20,789 nt of DNA from UBA947 sp031550975. GTDB lineage: Bacteria > Cyanobacteriota > Vampirovibrionia > Gastranaerophilales > Gastranaerophilaceae. Shown in pieces: positions 14,240-20,789 of the stretch. The notes below the pieces were generated by a model. It was given only the letters and a program-made list of their open reading frames with translations, searched no databases and was not told the DNA's origin. Made by a program: the position numbers and the translations under genes. Every line of letters begins with the position of its first letter. The first letter of the stretch is position 1. The stretch spans positions 1 to 20,789 of the forward strand of contig JAVBOC010000010.1 of NCBI GenBank assembly GCA_031550975.1, given 5' to 3'.

Positions 14240-15064
14240 TTCCGGCAACTCCTCTATTTCGCAAAACATTTTGCCTGCACTGACAAAGTTTTCAGGGCTT
14301 GCACTGACATAGAATTTTGTTGTTGGGTTTTTGTCTTTTGTCCTGCGGGTACTATGTTTTGACTCCTGTTCTTTTATGAATTTCGCAAAACTTTCCGCCG
14401 GGTCAATAAAGAGATCTTTCGGCGCAAATTGCACAATTAGAGGGAGCAAATACGGATAATGCGTGCAGCCCAGAACGATTTTACCAGGATAGTGCGAAAG
14501 TACCTCATAAGCTTTTTCCTTAATTGATGCCAGTTCATGCACTTTTATATGACCTTCGTCTGTGCTGCTCAAATCATTTAATCCAATCCCTGCACCCTCA
14601 ACGATTTTGACCCAATCCGGGCAGGCAATTTCGACAACTTCAATACTTGGTTTTAGTTTTTTAATTCCCTTTTTATAAGCATGAGAATTGACTGTCGCCG
14701 GGGTTGCCAAAACGCCTATTTTCTTAACCGGCAGCTGCGCCAAAATCCCTGCAACCGATTGAATTATCGGGTAAATCCGCAAAGACGGATAGAGTTTTTT
14801 TAACTTATCATAAACAACAGCAGATGTTGTATTGCACGCCATAACAACAGCCTTGGCACCTTTGCTGATAAAAAAGTCAAAGATATTGCACGCATATTCT
14901 AATAATTGCGCTTCTGTTTTTTCACCATAAGGCATATTTTTAGTGTCGCCGAAATAGATGTAGTTTTCGTCGGGCATTATTTCTTTTAAGTTTTTAAAAA
15001 CCGTCAAACCGCCGACTCCTGAATCAAATAGGGCGATTGGACTCTCATCTTTATTTAAAATAAT
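14207..15064 (-). CDS. murI: Glutamate racemase, with a non-ATG start or a start-site lesion
   Basis: Converts L- to D-glutamate for peptidoglycan in the cytoplasm. Motifs are FDSGVGGLTV, YFGDTKNMPYG, ACNT with catalytic Cys77 and GCTH with catalytic Cys200 (numbering from 15064). The first ATG/GTG/TTG in frame is TTG at 15007, which would cut off the conserved FDSGVGG. The frame is open back to ATT codons at 15064 and 15061, with AAGGAG (15076-15071) 6 or 9 bases upstream, so I place the start there. An out-of-frame ATG at 15048 would come into frame with one added base, so a one-base deletion or sequence error is the alternative. It overlaps the end of amiC. Confidence 0.85.
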   Translation of the reverse strand: MILNKDESPIALFDSGVGGLTVFKNLKEIMPDENYIYFGDTKNMPYGEKTEAQLLEYACNIFDFFISKGAKAVVMACNTTSAVVYDKLKKLYPSLRIYPIIQSVAGILAQLPVKKIGVLATPATVNSHAYKKGIKKLKPSIEVVEIACPDWVKIVEGAGIGLNDLSSTDEGHIKVHELASIKEKAYEVLSHYPGKIVLGCTHYPYLLPLIVQFAPKDLFIDPAESFAKFIKEQESKHSTRRTKDKNPTTKFYVSASPENFVSAGKMFCEIEELPELLNPHDLPVE

Positions 15065-16799
15065 TCATCACTCCTTCAGCTATTGCCTTTGCGGTGGCTT
15101 CTTTTCTTGCCGGACTCACTAATTGCGCGCGTTCCGCATCGTTTGAGATGAATCCGATTTCAACAAGAATCGCAGGCATCGTAGTATGATTTATAACATA
15201 AAACTTCGACTGGAACAACCCGCGATTGGTAGATTTTATTGCGCTTGCAAGCGAACTATGCACTGTTTGCGCTAAGTTATAACTTTCCTGATGGTAGTAA
15301 TGTGTTTCAATCCCGTCGATTTCGGGTTTTACGCTTGAATTAACGTGGACACTTACAAAAACATCCGGTTTAACTTTTTCAGCAATAGCAACTCTGTCTT
15401 CCAGCGAAACAAAAATGTCGTTTTGGCGAGTCAGACAGACACTATAGCCTGCTTTTTTAAGAATAGCCGCAACCCGTTTTGACACATCAAGGTTTATGTC
15501 TTTTTCGCTCACATTATTTCTAATCGCACCGTGATCACTTCCGCCGTGACCCGGGTCAATCACAATGCTTTTTCCTTTTGGGGTGACGGTAACAGGAGGT
15601 TTCGCCACCACTTTAGGTTCTTGAACTTTTACTTTTATAACTCTGTTATCTGCGCTCAAATACGTGCTGACCATGGTATCTTGCACCAGCGGCACCGTGA
15701 GCTTTAACCCGACTTTTGGCAGCAAATCCACTTTAGCCTTGGCAAAAGGTGTTCCGACAAAAGTCTTTTTAAGCAATTCATCGCTGTATTTGCCAATGTT
15801 GTACAAATATACAACAAGTTCGTTTTTGGTTCTGTCGACCCCGTGAACAACCGGTGCGCTAAAAGATAGCAGCATAGTGCTGGTTTGTGCATCAATTTTT
15901 TCTTTATTGTACGCAATTACATCACCCGTTGTCTTATAAAGCCCGGTCGTATTAACCTTTTTAAAGTTTGCAATAATTAAAGACTGGTTGTCCTCAGAAT
16001 AAATCGGGATGTAATCGTGGACGTTTTCGGTCGTAATAACAACTCTTGCTTTATTGACCGAAAACTGTCCTATTTTTACCGAATCTGTTGCATTAATACG
16101 GTATTCATTGTTGCGGATTTTAGGATTGGTAAGGGTGTTTGAGAGGTCAAAAACTATTCTTGAAGGGTTGGTCAAAATCATTGGCCGTTCAATAGTGAGC
16201 GCCCCAAACCCGTTAATCAAAATCGCATCCTGTCTTGAAGCAGCGTTTTGCATATAATATCCGGTGTTGAGTTTGGTTTCTTTTCTGACTGCATTACCGT
16301 CTATATCAGGCGTTGCAACTGTCATATATTCATAAAAATCAGCCGAAGAAGAGTGTTCATCGCGGTAGGTATTATGGAAATAATCGTTGCTCAAAATATC
16401 GTCTTTGAATTTTATAATGAGATTATTTTTTACCCGCATCAGTTTGATATTATTTACATTAAAATTATCTTCAACATAGATTACCACGCGCGCAGTATAA
16501 GGGTTGTTTGAAAACTGACTGACTTTGACTTCCTTAAGCGCACCCCCGCTAAAGAGCCAGTCTTGTTTTGGGAAAGTCAAAATCGCATCGTTTATATCAA
16601 AATAAACCCGCTTGGGATTCTCCAAAACAACCGGCTTGTAGCTGTTCATAATCGGCGTTTGCGTATCTTGAACATTCAACACAATCATAGAATTTGACGT
16701 GTCAATATTTGCCGAGGTAATCTTAAAAATCTCACCGGCTACGCATTTTGAGGCAAATATGAGTATTAAAAATATTGTGACTAGGAATTTTCTCAACAT
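15051..16799 (-). CDS. amiC: N-acetylmuramoyl-L-alanine amidase, AMIN plus Amidase_3
   Basis: Cell-wall hydrolase that cuts the bond between MurNAc and the stem peptide. Residues 1-22 are a signal peptide (KFLVTIFLILIFASKCVAG). AMIN-type beta domains, which bind the envelope, occupy about 30-380; a second copy begins near 195 (ERPMILTNPSRIVFDL). The catalytic domain is about 411-582: zinc ligands His418 (DPGHGG), Glu432 and His485 (SVHVNS), and catalytic Glu547 (VEIGFIS). At 582 residues it is long because of the duplicated N-terminal part. The name amiC is by class; it could also be labelled amiA or amiB. There is no Shine-Dalgarno, and a TATAAT lies 7 bases before the ATG. Confidence 0.92.
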   Translation of the reverse strand: MLRKFLVTIFLILIFASKCVAGEIFKITSANIDTSNSMIVLNVQDTQTPIMNSYKPVVLENPKRVYFDINDAILTFPKQDWLFSGGALKEVKVSQFSNNPYTARVVIYVEDNFNVNNIKLMRVKNNLIIKFKDDILSNDYFHNTYRDEHSSSADFYEYMTVATPDIDGNAVRKETKLNTGYYMQNAASRQDAILINGFGALTIERPMILTNPSRIVFDLSNTLTNPKIRNNEYRINATDSVKIGQFSVNKARVVITTENVHDYIPIYSEDNQSLIIANFKKVNTTGLYKTTGDVIAYNKEKIDAQTSTMLLSFSAPVVHGVDRTKNELVVYLYNIGKYSDELLKKTFVGTPFAKAKVDLLPKVGLKLTVPLVQDTMVSTYLSADNRVIKVKVQEPKVVAKPPVTVTPKGKSIVIDPGHGGSDHGAIRNNVSEKDINLDVSKRVAAILKKAGYSVCLTRQNDIFVSLEDRVAIAEKVKPDVFVSVHVNSSVKPEIDGIETHYYHQESYNLAQTVHSSLASAIKSTNRGLFQSKFYVINHTTMPAILVEIGFISNDAERAQLVSPARKEATAKAIAEGVMNYFK

Positions 16800-16806
16800 A
16801 GAAAAT

Positions 16807-16836
16807 ATTATAGCACTTTAGACCATATAGGTCTAA
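16807..16836 (-). promoter_or_regulatory. amiC promoter with overlapping palindrome
   Basis: Read on the minus strand: TTAGAC (16836-16831), an 18-base spacer ending in TGC, then TATAAT (16812-16807), 7 bases from the ATG at 16799. The perfect palindrome TTAGACC-N5-GGTCTAA (16818-16836) covers the -35 and most of the spacer, as a repressor operator would. The start would be leaderless or nearly so. Confidence 0.55.
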
Positions 16837-16887
16837 GATGTTAAGGAATTTTGAGAAATAATACCAAGTTCAGAATGACAGAAGGTT

Positions 16888-17334
16888 TCACTGACCACGT
16901 AAGTCATCAATAGCTGCCCTTGCAAGTTCGTCGCAACGCTCATTTTCAGGATGTCCCGCGTGGCCTTTGACCCAATGCCAATTGATTTTGTGTTTCGCTG
17001 TCAATTCAACAAGCAACTTCCACAAATCAGCATTTTTAACCGGTTTTTTATCAGCCGTCTTCCAGCCTCTGCTTTGCCAGCCTTCTAGCCATTCGGTAAT
17101 CCCTTTGATTACATATTGGCTGTCAGAATAAAGTTCCACTTCGCACGGCTCTTTCAAGGCTTTCAAGGCTTCAATTACAGCCATCATTTCCATACGATTG
17201 TTGGTCGTTTCGGCTTCTGCTCCGCTGAGTTCTTTGCGCTTAGATTTGTATTCTAAAATAGCACACCAGCCGCCCATCCCGGGGTTACCGCTGCATGCTC
17301 CGTCAGTAAAAATGTTGATACTTTTAGATGTCAT
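16888..17334 (-). CDS. rnhA: Ribonuclease HI
   Basis: Degrades the RNA strand of RNA-DNA hybrids. A 148-residue single-domain protein with all active-site residues: Asp11 (FTDGACSGNPG), Glu49 (NNRMEMMAVIEAL), Asp71 (YSDSQYVI), His125 (KGHAGH) and Asp135 (ERCDELAR). The basic handle region (WLEGWQSRGWKTADKKPVKN) is present. The ATG at 17334 has only a weak GAGAG before it. It lies between mrcA and amiC on the same strand; the 78-base gap from mrcA holds a repeat, and an independent promoter is not evident. Confidence 0.96.
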   Translation of the reverse strand: MTSKSINIFTDGACSGNPGMGGWCAILEYKSKRKELSGAEAETTNNRMEMMAVIEALKALKEPCEVELYSDSQYVIKGITEWLEGWQSRGWKTADKKPVKNADLWKLLVELTAKHKINWHWVKGHAGHPENERCDELARAAIDDLRGQ

Positions 17335-17353
17335 AAATCTCTCTTGTCTTTCT

Positions 17354-17395
17354 GGATTGCCGCGTCGAACACAACGTGTTCTCCTCGCAATGACA
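17354..17395. repeat. GGATTGCCGCG ... CGCAATGACA type repeat
   Basis: A copy of the widespread TCATTGCGAG...GCAATCC class of intergenic palindrome, carrying an inner perfect hairpin GAACAC-AAC-GTGTTC (17367-17381). It sits between mrcA and rnhA. Confidence 0.65.
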
Positions 17396-17412
17396 AAATA
17401 ACTAATCTCTAA

Positions 17413-19476
17413 TTATGCTCCAGGGATTGGTGCTGATGCAGGTGTTGGCGCAGGAGCAGGTGAAGGCGCTGGGACAGCCTGAGTTGGCGACGGTTTTGGC
17501 GTGGTAGTTGTACCGTCCGGTGCCGGCATCGGAGGAACATTGGCACCCGGCTCAATAGGCGCATTCGGATCATCTGTCGGCGGAGTTACATCCACATCCA
17601 TATCAATCTCCTCTGTGCCAATCGTTTTACCCGCACCGTTGAGTTCCACCTCAGGATAATTAAAATCAACATTACCATAAGGCTCGGTCGCAACTTTCAT
17701 AACATCGCGCCAGATAAGCGCCGGAACAGAACCGCCATAAACATAACCTGTTGAGTTATCGTCGTTTCCGACCCAAACCCCGGTTACAACGTTCGGCGTG
17801 TATCCCACAAAATATGCGTCTCTGCTTTTATCGGTTGTACCGGTTTTGCCGGCTGCAGGCTTGCCAATATTAGCGCTTCTACCTGTACCGCCCGTGATAA
17901 CCAATTTCAACATCGCTGTCATTTCAGCCGCTGTTTTTACACTCAATTGGTGTGTAATTTTTGTTTTCGGCGCAATATAAACTATTTTTCCGCGTGAAGT
18001 TTCAACTCGTTCAATCGCATAAGGCTGAACTACATATCCGCCGTTTGCAAAAGCTCCATAAGCTCTAATAAATTCAAACAACTTAACCCCGTTTGAACCG
18101 AGCGCAATCGTGTGGTCATATTCAAGCGGCGTATCAATTCCGAGTACTCTTGCCGTTTGGATTACCGCACGGATGCCGACTTCTTGAATCATTCTTGCCG
18201 CGCAAACGTTAGATGATATCATTAAAGCTCTGTAAATAGGGATTTTGCCGCTGTATTTTCCGCTGGCGTTTTTCGGTGTCCAACCGCCGATTTTAACAGG
18301 CGCATCATCGATAATATCGTTCGGGCTGTATCCATGTTCAAGCGCTGCAGCATAAACAAACGGTTTAAAAGAAGACCCCGGAGGACGAATTGCCTGTACT
18401 CTGTCAAACTGAGTTACTGCGTAATTTTTTCCGCCAACATAAGCCAAAATTCTGCCGTCAACCGGGCTAAACGAGAATACTGCCGCCTGTTGCTTGTCAG
18501 AATTCAAACCTGCACGTCTCATTTGAGCGGCAACCGCTTCGTTTGCAGCCAATTGGGTTTTGTAATCTAATGTTGTGACAACTTTATACCCGCCATGGAT
18601 AATTTCTGTTTCGTCAAAGCCAAGTTTCTCAAGCTCTTTCATAACATAATCCGCAAAATACGGCGCCTTGTTTGTCATATAAAAATCAGGCTGCGAAGTC
18701 AATTTGACTTTCGCTTCTTTTGCCTTTTCATATTCGTCTTTTGTTATGTAACGCATTTTATACATACGTAAAAGAACCTGGTTACGTCTTTTTACCGCCA
18801 GTTCCATATTGTTAAACGGCGAATAAATTGAAGGTGCCTGCGGAAGACCCGCAATCAGAGCCAACTCTGACAAATCGCATTCTTTTAGGTGTTTGTTAAA
18901 ATAAATCTGCGAAGCCGCTTCAACCCCGTAAGCCCCTGAACCCAGGTATACGTTATTTAAATACATTTCTAAAATTCTGTCTTTTGAGATAGTTTTTTCA
19001 ATTCTTGCCGCGATAACCAATTCTTTTATTTTTCTGCTGAAACTCTTTTCATTAGACAAGAACAACACACGCGCCAATTGCTGCGTAATCGTACTTGCAC
19101 CCTGAACGAACTTTTTCGCAAAAACGTTTTGCACCATAGAACGCGCGATCCCAAACAAGTCATACCCGTGGTGTCTGTAGAAATTTTTGTCCTCAGTCGC
19201 AATAATCGCTTTTTGCAAAGCTTCAGGCGTGTCTTTCAATTCAACTTTTTGGAAAGTATAAGCCGTGAAGGTTTTAACAATCTCATCGTCATGCGAATAG
19301 AATTTGGTTACAATATTAGGTTTAAAATCCTGTAAATTTTTTATAGGAGGCAGTGACGTAAGGTATAGATTCAGTGATACCAAGCCCGCCAGGCACATTG
19401 CTAAACCTGTTACAACCAGAAATTTTATGGTTGATTTTAAATCATCATTCTTCTTTTTATCGCTATCTTTTGCCAT
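17413..19476 (-). CDS. mrcA: Penicillin-binding protein 1A, transglycosylase/transpeptidase
   Basis: Bifunctional class A PBP that polymerises and crosslinks peptidoglycan. It has a cytoplasmic Lys/Asp-rich start and a membrane segment at about 17-40. The GT51 domain (about 55-235) carries ATEDKNFY with catalytic Glu95, and QGASTITQQLAR. The transpeptidase domain (about 325-600) carries SSFK (Ser368, Lys371), SSN (421-423) and KTGTT (544-548). The last 60 residues are a Pro/Ala/Thr-rich, probably disordered periplasmic tail. The ATG at 19476 has GAGGG 10 bases upstream. It heads a minus-strand series with rnhA, amiC and murI. The symbol is by similarity; pbpA or ponA would serve as well. Confidence 0.95.
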   Translation of the reverse strand: MAKDSDKKKNDDLKSTIKFLVVTGLAMCLAGLVSLNLYLTSLPPIKNLQDFKPNIVTKFYSHDDEIVKTFTAYTFQKVELKDTPEALQKAIIATEDKNFYRHHGYDLFGIARSMVQNVFAKKFVQGASTITQQLARVLFLSNEKSFSRKIKELVIAARIEKTISKDRILEMYLNNVYLGSGAYGVEAASQIYFNKHLKECDLSELALIAGLPQAPSIYSPFNNMELAVKRRNQVLLRMYKMRYITKDEYEKAKEAKVKLTSQPDFYMTNKAPYFADYVMKELEKLGFDETEIIHGGYKVVTTLDYKTQLAANEAVAAQMRRAGLNSDKQQAAVFSFSPVDGRILAYVGGKNYAVTQFDRVQAIRPPGSSFKPFVYAAALEHGYSPNDIIDDAPVKIGGWTPKNASGKYSGKIPIYRALMISSNVCAARMIQEVGIRAVIQTARVLGIDTPLEYDHTIALGSNGVKLFEFIRAYGAFANGGYVVQPYAIERVETSRGKIVYIAPKTKITHQLSVKTAAEMTAMLKLVITGGTGRSANIGKPAAGKTGTTDKSRDAYFVGYTPNVVTGVWVGNDDNSTGYVYGGSVPALIWRDVMKVATEPYGNVDFNYPEVELNGAGKTIGTEEIDMDVDVTPPTDDPNAPIEPGANVPPMPAPDGTTTTPKPSPTQAVPAPSPAPAPTPASAPIPGA

Positions 19477-19498
19477 AATTACATATCCCTCTGCTCAT

Positions 19499-19507
19499 AT
19501 AATAGCA
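19499..19507 (-). promoter_or_regulatory. Extended -10 of mrcA (TGC-TATTAT)
   Basis: On the minus strand, TG (19507-19506), one base, then TATTAT (19504-19499). The predicted leader is about 16 bases and just includes GAGGG (19491-19487). No good -35 is visible. The TGCTATTAT core is identical to that of recJ. Confidence 0.5.
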
Positions 19508-19627
19508 CAAAAAAATCAAAAATTAGTAAATCCTACTATGGACTGTTATACCTAAAGGGGATTACTTTGAACGTAAAAATCCGTACAATTAGTTTATGCA
19601 TATTTAGATCTATGGAGTAAGTTTACA

Positions 19628-19933
19628 ATGTTAATCAATGATTGTTATGACTGCAGCAGATACAGTCGTCTGGAAATGAAAAATGTGAATAAAGATATGG
19701 TTACATGGTTGGAAGACATCGTAGATGAAAACAACAGCCATATTGAACGGAAAGAATGGAAAAGTAAATACAACAGTTACGTTGTATATGACTACGAACC
19801 ATTCTGCACCGACGGTTTTGAAATAAATATGGTGATAACCTCATATGATGAGTCATATTTGTATTTCATAAAATACCTCTATGAAGCCAAAATAAGTACG
19901 GTTGAATACTTGAATAATTGTATCGGTGTTTGA
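19628..19933 (+). CDS. Hypothetical protein (101 aa)
   Basis: A soluble, acidic, AT-rich small protein beginning MLINDCYDCSRYSRLEMKNV. GGAG lies 10 bases before the ATG and a strong terminator follows at 20001. Four cysteines (CYDC near the start, one mid-protein, one near the end) could bind metal but form no known motif. I recognise no family. Divergent from mrcA, it may be a lineage-specific or transferred gene. Supported mainly by its Shine-Dalgarno, terminator and lack of a competing frame. Confidence 0.55.
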   Translation: MLINDCYDCSRYSRLEMKNVNKDMVTWLEDIVDENNSHIERKEWKSKYNSYVVYDYEPFCTDGFEINMVITSYDESYLYFIKYLYEAKISTVEYLNNCIGV

Positions 19934-20000
19934 TAATTATAGCAGCCTGAGATGAATTCAAGATGGGCTTCGGGAGTTCCTAATGGAAATTCTTGGAGCA

Positions 20001-20027
20001 AAAAAGCGGCCGGTTGGCCGCTTTTTT
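20001..20027. terminator. Bidirectional intrinsic terminator
   Basis: Stem GCGGCC (20006-20011) and GGCCGC (20016-20021) with loop GGTT, flanked by an A run on the left and a T run on the right. It can end both the plus-strand 101-residue gene and the minus-strand zinc-ribbon gene, which converge on it. Confidence 0.9.
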
Positions 20028-20041
20028 ATTTCTAAATATAG

Positions 20042-20317
20042 TTATTCAGCTTTGTCTTTAGTGAAGCAATCTCTGCAGTAAACCTCTTTGTCCTGAATCG
20101 GTTTGAATGGGACTTGGGTCTGCACTCCGCATTTTGAACACACAGCATCGTACAATTTTCTTGGTTTTCTGTTGTTTTGTCTGCGTGATTTTCTGCAATC
20201 CGGGCATCTTTTCGGTTTGTTTACGAGACCTTTTTCCGCGTAAAACTCTTGTTCACCAGTTGTGAAGATAAATTCTGCGCCGCAGTCTTCACAAGCAAGC
20301 TTTTCGTCTTGGTACAT
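20042..20317 (-). CDS. Zinc-ribbon protein, zf-trcl plus CxxC-x17-CxxC
   Basis: A 91-residue protein with two metal-binding modules. The first (residues 1-50) is CEDC...CPDC with EFIFTTGEQEFYAEKGL between, the probable-zinc-ribbon (zf-trcl) pattern. The second is CSKC, exactly 17 residues, CRDC, which matches the CxxC-x17-CxxC domain. The linker is highly basic (KSRRQNNRKPRK), so nucleic-acid binding is likely. AGGAG sits 8 bases before the ATG at 20317. Families of this type are found in many phyla with no defined role. Confidence 0.9.
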   Translation of the reverse strand: MYQDEKLACEDCGAEFIFTTGEQEFYAEKGLVNKPKRCPDCRKSRRQNNRKPRKLYDAVCSKCGVQTQVPFKPIQDKEVYCRDCFTKDKAE

Positions 20318-20381
20318 GTTTTTTCTCCTGATTTTGTAACTGTTGCTAATAAATACTATCTACGTTACCATTAGCCACCCT

Positions 20382-20410
20382 ATTATATACTATTTTTCAC
20401 AAACATGCAA
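20382..20410 (-). promoter_or_regulatory. Promoter of the zinc-ribbon gene
   Basis: On the minus strand: TTGCAT (20410-20405), a 17-base spacer, TATAAT (20387-20382). The -10 lacks the TGn extension seen at the other promoters. It predicts a leader of about 60 bases, which could carry regulation. Confidence 0.65.
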
Positions 20411-20565
20411 GGGGTGCGGAAGCCGGTGTTCTGCGGTGTTGGCTTGCGACAGCAAGACAAGCAGGCAGAATATTATGAAGTAGCGTTGCAACGAAATGGA
20501 ATGAAGCCGCGAAGCAATCTATGATTGCACAGGCGCCGGGTTCCAATACCTTAGAATGACGAAGT
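20411..20565. repeat. GC-richer, hairpin-rich spacer, probable repeat element
   Basis: This stretch is visibly richer in G and C than its surroundings. It holds perfect hairpins CTTGC-gaca-GCAAG (20443-20456) and GCAATC-tat-GATTGC (20514-20528), and it ends in TTAGAATGACG, the same end motif as the repeats at 3580 and 12229. No believable gene: the only frame (minus strand, about 60 codons) lies inside the repeat. The rest of the 330-base gap is the zinc-ribbon leader on the left and the leader of the last gene on the right. Confidence 0.5.
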
Positions 20566-20648
20566 ATGAACAAATGTAACAATGCAGTTTTATGCTTAAA
20601 GAATTAGGGTTAAAAAGCCGATAAATTACATGGAAAGGACTAATTTTC

Positions 20649-20789
20649 ATGGGTTTATCAGCTTCACAAGCTAAATTACTCTCAATAACCGCTAGATTAG
20701 CGGATAACGAGTTGCATTCGCAGTTTATTACGAATGCTAAAATGCGTCTTGCGACGGATTCAAGTGAAGCTACAGCAGAGTATATGAGA
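20649..20789 (+). CDS. MGLSASQAK-family small protein, N-terminal part (runs off window)
   Basis: 47 codons are present with no stop. The protein begins MGLSASQAKLLSITARLADN and continues ELHSQFITNAKMRLATDSSE. It looks entirely helical. I recall many small proteins with this MGxxASQAxxLxxTARxxDxE start in gut Melainabacteria metagenomes, often in several copies per genome; no role is established. AAAGGA (20634-20639) lies 9 bases before the ATG. A TGTAACAA motif 70 bases upstream is shared with the coiled-coil gene at 11787. Confidence 0.8.
   Translation, partial: MGLSASQAKLLSITARLADNELHSQFITNAKMRLATDSSEATAEYMR

Noticed and set aside
16248..16511. 87-codon plus-strand frame inside amiC
   Set aside because: Antisense shadow of the amidase AMIN region; no supporting signals.
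20397..20582. 61-codon minus-strand frame in the right spacer
   Set aside because: It lies in hairpin-rich repeat DNA with no Shine-Dalgarno.
1..20789. tRNA, rRNA or known riboswitch
   Set aside because: I looked for cloverleaf ends, CCA-like 3' ends and well-known riboswitch cores by eye and saw none; a covariance-model search would be needed to exclude them.

Overview
The window is an AT-rich bacterial chromosome segment with dense, mostly housekeeping gene content. Several signs point to a gut relative of the Cyanobacteria (Vampirovibrionia / 'Melainabacteria', probably Gastranaerophilales). There is a DUF3326 protein, a family I know mainly from cyanobacteria and plants. There are small clade-type proteins starting MAISGIHE and MGLSASQAK. 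Secreted proteins are Cys-rich or carry an EF-hand, and heptanucleotide tandem repeats sit between genes. This placement comes from remembered family resemblance, not from a database search.

Left part (1-8050): the C-terminal part of a Cys-rich surface-type protein ends at a clear terminator. It is followed by a strong promoter and a terminator-like hairpin with no gene between them, then by a small membrane protein on the minus strand. Next come metG (+) and recJ (-), which converge on a palindromic repeat. A type II toxin-antitoxin pair with an operator-like array of half-sites is transcribed away from recJ. A lipoprotein carboxy-terminal processing protease (ctpA, -) follows.

Middle part (8100-12320): a heptamer tract precedes a four-gene plus-strand run. 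It encodes a ZorA-like ion-channel subunit, a ZorB-like MotB/OmpA stator subunit, a UPF0210 (DUF711) protein and an unknown 112-residue protein. A second heptamer tract and a stand-alone coiled-coil protein with its own terminator follow. The ZorAB-like pair has no ZorC, ZorD or ZorE next to it and is the best candidate here for an undescribed system.

Right part (12320-20789): DUF3326 and an EF-hand protein lie on the plus strand. The EF-hand gene runs tail to tail into a minus-strand cell-wall cluster read in the order mrcA (PBP1A), rnhA, amiC (amidase) and murI (glutamate racemase). Together these supply D-Glu, polymerise and crosslink peptidoglycan, and trim it; rnhA is the only unrelated member. 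The window ends with an orphan 101-residue gene, a bidirectional terminator, a zinc-ribbon protein, a repeat-rich spacer and the start of an MGLSASQAK-family gene.

Two sequence-level patterns cut across the genes. Most promoters I can find carry an extended -10 (TGn followed by a TAtAAT-like hexamer). At metG, recJ, DUF3326 and amiC the -10 ends only 6-7 bases before the ATG with no Shine-Dalgarno, which predicts leaderless mRNAs. The murI reading frame has no ATG, GTG or TTG early enough to include its conserved N-terminus, so it either starts at ATT or carries a one-base lesion.
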